Positions 61,826 through 64,000 of a DNA stretch of 64,000 nucleotides are shown in pieces. Both the position numbers and the translations under genes were made by a program. The stretch is from JBFWUW01 sp050247075 (GTDB lineage Bacteria; Planctomycetota; Planctomycetia; Pirellulales; JBFWUW01): NCBI GenBank assembly GCA_050247075.1, contig JBFWUW010000029.1, forward strand, positions 1-64,000, written 5' to 3'. How positions within the stretch are numbered: position 1 is the first letter of the stretch; each line of letters begins with the position of its first letter. The notes beneath the pieces are model-generated. The model was not told the origin of the DNA and did not search any database. It saw nothing but the letters and a program-made list of their open reading frames with translations.

Positions 61826-62460
61826 GACAGGCTCCTTGCAGAAGAAGGGGTGTGGATCAAGAGTCGTAGACCGCCATCGAGTGTAATGTGCCTGTGGGAG
61901 AATTCCAGCTTTTCGGCGGTTCGTTCGCGGAGAATCGCGAACGGCGCAATGCAGCACCTTTGGATACGCACTGTGATCTTGCCCGGCCTATTTGTGAACC
62001 ACTTGAATTGGCGGCGTGAGATTTCATGATTCTGAACGTGAACCTTGCTTCGGATCGTGTGTCATCCATTCGTGCGGGCCGGATTTGTTCTTGAACCGGG
62101 TACCGCGATTCTTTAAAGGACCGCCGCAAGGGGACCGCCATGCTCTTCACATCGCGACGATCGTCAAGGCAAACCGCGCTTTTCATGGCTGCTTGCGCGT
62201 TGGGCTAGCCACGGTTCAATCGTTGGGTATCGCTGGCGGCTTGTGCGCCAGCGTCGCAACAGCGCACCAGTCCACTGTCGGACAAGCCACCAGTGGCACT
62301 TGTTGTGATGCGTTCGGCCGTTAACGCCTGCGCCCGGTTTCCACCGACGTTCATTCCTTGCCGATTGTCGCGCTAGCGCTAGCGTTACGCCGCCTGGGGC
62401 GTTTTCCCCGCAGTCGAACGCCTTGCGCGGCCTCGCCCGTACTTGGATCGAGTTTCCAGA
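61826..62460. other. Intergenic region, 635 bp, few features
   Basis: This separates two divergent genes and should hold their promoters, but none stands out. CCACTG (62271-62276) and CAGTGG (62291-62296) form a small hairpin in a GC-rich stretch, and GCGCTAGCGCTAGCG near 62370 is a simple palindrome. Minus-strand open frames here overlap the long plus-strand gene and look spurious. Confidence 0.45.
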
Positions 62461-64000
62461 ATGTTTCGCCCGTCCGTTCGTGATACCCGGCATGTTTCGT
62501 TGGCCCGCGTACTCCATGCGCGGCTGTACGTAGACTTTGCTGGCCGCGTCTTTGCCGCCAGCGGGCCGGTCGCCCACGGTAAGCTTTTTCAAGCCCTGGG
62601 CCGCCAAGGCCGCTGCCCGACGATGGCTGAGTCACCGGCTCCGCGTGTGTTGGGAGTTTCCACCGTCGATGGTGAACTGAGTCCGCCCCTGCTGCATGGC
62701 ATCAGCCGTGCCTTGAACCGCTGGCGCATGGAGTTGGCGGCCGAGCAACTGCAGCGGCCCGCCCAGAGGCGCTCCAAGAAAAGCGTCAATGCGGAACAAC
62801 AGGAGACCGAACGACTGGCGGCCCGCCTGGATTTGTTGCGAACCTGGCGGGCCGAAATCGCGAATGGACGTGAGCTGGCTGGCGCCCCCTATTTTTTGGA
62901 TGCCGTCGAAGAGGCGGCTTTTCAGGACGCCTGGGAAGCAGCGCAGGGTGCGCATCGGCTGACGCCGCTCATCGCCTGGCAGGCCCGGCTGGTCTGCTGG
63001 CTGTCGGGGAATTACGCCGCCCGGCGTTTCCTGGCGGCGGCGGCACAATTGTTGGAAGACTATCCCCAGGATTTACGTTGCCATCAAGTCCGCGGCTTTC
63101 AACAGGTGGTAATGTCTTGGAAGCAGCGCGGCGGGCAAGAGCGAGTCCGCGTTCTGCTGAAGGAGATGGCCTTGCATCACAAGACGCTTGCGCCGGAGAT
63201 TGTCCGCCGGATAGGGTGTTCAACCCGGCTGCGGGGGCGAACCTATCCGCAACATTGCGACCGGCTGATCGACGGTTGCACGCGGCTCATCCGGGAAGAT
63301 GAGGGACACCGTTGGCATCTCGTCCCGGCAGCGCTAGCGGCGCTGGCTGCCTGCGATGGCAGCCCGGCCTTGCTCCCTCGGCGATACCTTCAACCGGCAG
63401 CCGCGCGGGAGGACTACTCTTGTCTTTTGCGTATGGTGGAAAAACTCGCCGAGCAGATTGGCCTGCCGGGCTACGAGGCACTGCTGGCTGCCTTGCGCCA
63501 AATGCCCGAGCCTCTCCGGATAGTGGAACCGGGCTTACTTCGCGAATACCTGTCGAAAGGCAACTCATTGGCGAACTGCGTCTGGGCGGCCGAGCGGAAT
63601 CTGCTGCAAGTATTGTCACATTCCCGCCTGCGGATCGCGGATGCGCAGCGGCTCGAAAATGCCTTCGCGGGCCGTGGGTTTCCCTTGGATGGCTACGAGC
63701 TTGGGGCGGTAGTCAGCCGCATTCAACACAAGGAGCATCTGGCGGCCATTTACGCCTGGCTAGCCTGGTTGGGCGGCGTGTCGCCTCGGGCCATCACCCC
63801 GCGCCTGCGCGACCTGTTGTGGAGTTCTCTCTGGAACAGGCTGCTGACCAGTGTTGGCCAACAAGGTTGGTTTGAGCAGTTGGCCCCTTGCCTGGTTCCC
63901 CCGCGCCGCGCGGCGGGCCGCGCCGGCCAGCAACCATTGCTAGACACGATCGCTGAGTACCAACGCATGGCCCGCAAGAAGATGTCGCTTCCCAAGTCGC
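62461..64000 (+). CDS. Unknown large protein, 3' end beyond the window
   Basis: From ATG 62461 the frame stays open for 513 codons to the right edge; the preceding in-frame stop is TAG at 62380. The protein begins MFRPSVRDTRHVSLARVLHA and is Ala/Leu/Arg-rich and mostly helical, with scattered Cys and Trp but no signal peptide, membrane span or catalytic motif that I recognise. Typical stretches are YAWLAWLGGVSPRAITPRL and LLDTIAEYQRMARKKMSLP. Long length, absence of stops and strong bias to G/C in third positions make it coding. The competing minus-strand frames are short. I cannot name a family. Confidence 0.7.
   Translation, partial: MFRPSVRDTRHVSLARVLHARLYVDFAGRVFAASGPVAHGKLFQALGRQGRCPTMAESPAPRVLGVSTVDGELSPPLLHGISRALNRWRMELAAEQLQRPAQRRSKKSVNAEQQETERLAARLDLLRTWRAEIANGRELAGAPYFLDAVEEAAFQDAWEAAQGAHRLTPLIAWQARLVCWLSGNYAARRFLAAAAQLLEDYPQDLRCHQVRGFQQVVMSWKQRGGQERVRVLLKEMALHHKTLAPEIVRRIGCSTRLRGRTYPQHCDRLIDGCTRLIREDEGHRWHLVPAALAALAACDGSPALLPRRYLQPAAAREDYSCLLRMVEKLAEQIGLPGYEALLAALRQMPEPLRIVEPGLLREYLSKGNSLANCVWAAERNLLQVLSHSRLRIADAQRLENAFAGRGFPLDGYELGAVVSRIQHKEHLAAIYAWLAWLGGVSPRAITPRLRDLLWSSLWNRLLTSVGQQGWFEQLAPCLVPPRRAAGRAGQQPLLDTIAEYQRMARKKMSLPKS

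Overview
The window is a GC-rich bacterial chromosome segment, most likely from a Planctomycetota member of the Pirellulales type. The basis is gene content: two Tat-exported DUF1501 proteins, a DUF1549/DUF1553 protein with a haem-like Cys pair, a cytochrome-c/WD40 protein, a pre-peptidase C-terminal type surface protein, short redoxins with TPR partners, and a type IV pilus/type II secretion locus of planctomycetal layout. No plasmid, phage or intact insertion sequence was seen.

Layout. 1-4.4 kb: 5' part of a tRNA-Arg(CCG) on the minus strand, a lone DUF1501 protein, a repeat block, membrane-anchored MsrB and a FabF-like ketosynthase. 4.4-6.8 kb: a small accessory patch with an orphan HicB-like protein, a possible 31-residue membrane peptide with its own promoter, palindromic repeats and an HNH endonuclease. 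6.8-17 kb: RmlA, a DUF4190-like protein, an S4 protein, a large TPR-redoxin, a YkgJ-type cysteine-cluster protein, HisS, a redoxin/TPR pair and a nucleoside-phosphorylase-like protein. 17-25.6 kb: a five-gene minus-strand operon (small protein, DUF1501, PPC-type protein, DUF1549/DUF1553, cytochrome-c/WD40). 26-31.8 kb: PilM-like protein with a PilN-like extension, then two unknown single-pass membrane proteins. 31.8-41.7 kb: IS4-like transposase relic, alpha/beta hydrolase, small membrane protein, HisA, EF-G-like GTPase, PilZ protein, SUFU-like protein and ComM/YifB. 41.7-59.6 kb: PilB, PilT, a second PilB, PilC, four (pseudo)pilins and a 1991-residue GspK-like protein. 59.6-64 kb: MscL, a small membrane protein, an SMP-30/gluconolactonase-type protein and a large unknown gene cut by the right edge.

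The most coherent system is the pilus/pseudopilus machine, split over two loci: the PilM alignment-platform operon and the ATPase/PilC/pseudopilin cluster. Its odd parts are the PilM-PilN-like fusion, an extra hydrophobic insert in PilC, two PilB paralogues around a PilT with a poly-Asp tail, and a giant GspK-like minor pseudopilin with calcium-loop-like motifs. No secretin and no prepilin peptidase lie in the window.

The second theme is non-coding: several families of small palindromic elements and many tracts of 7-bp-period repeats sit in intergenic gaps, and in places supply the start codon, stop codon or C-terminal codons of neighbouring genes.
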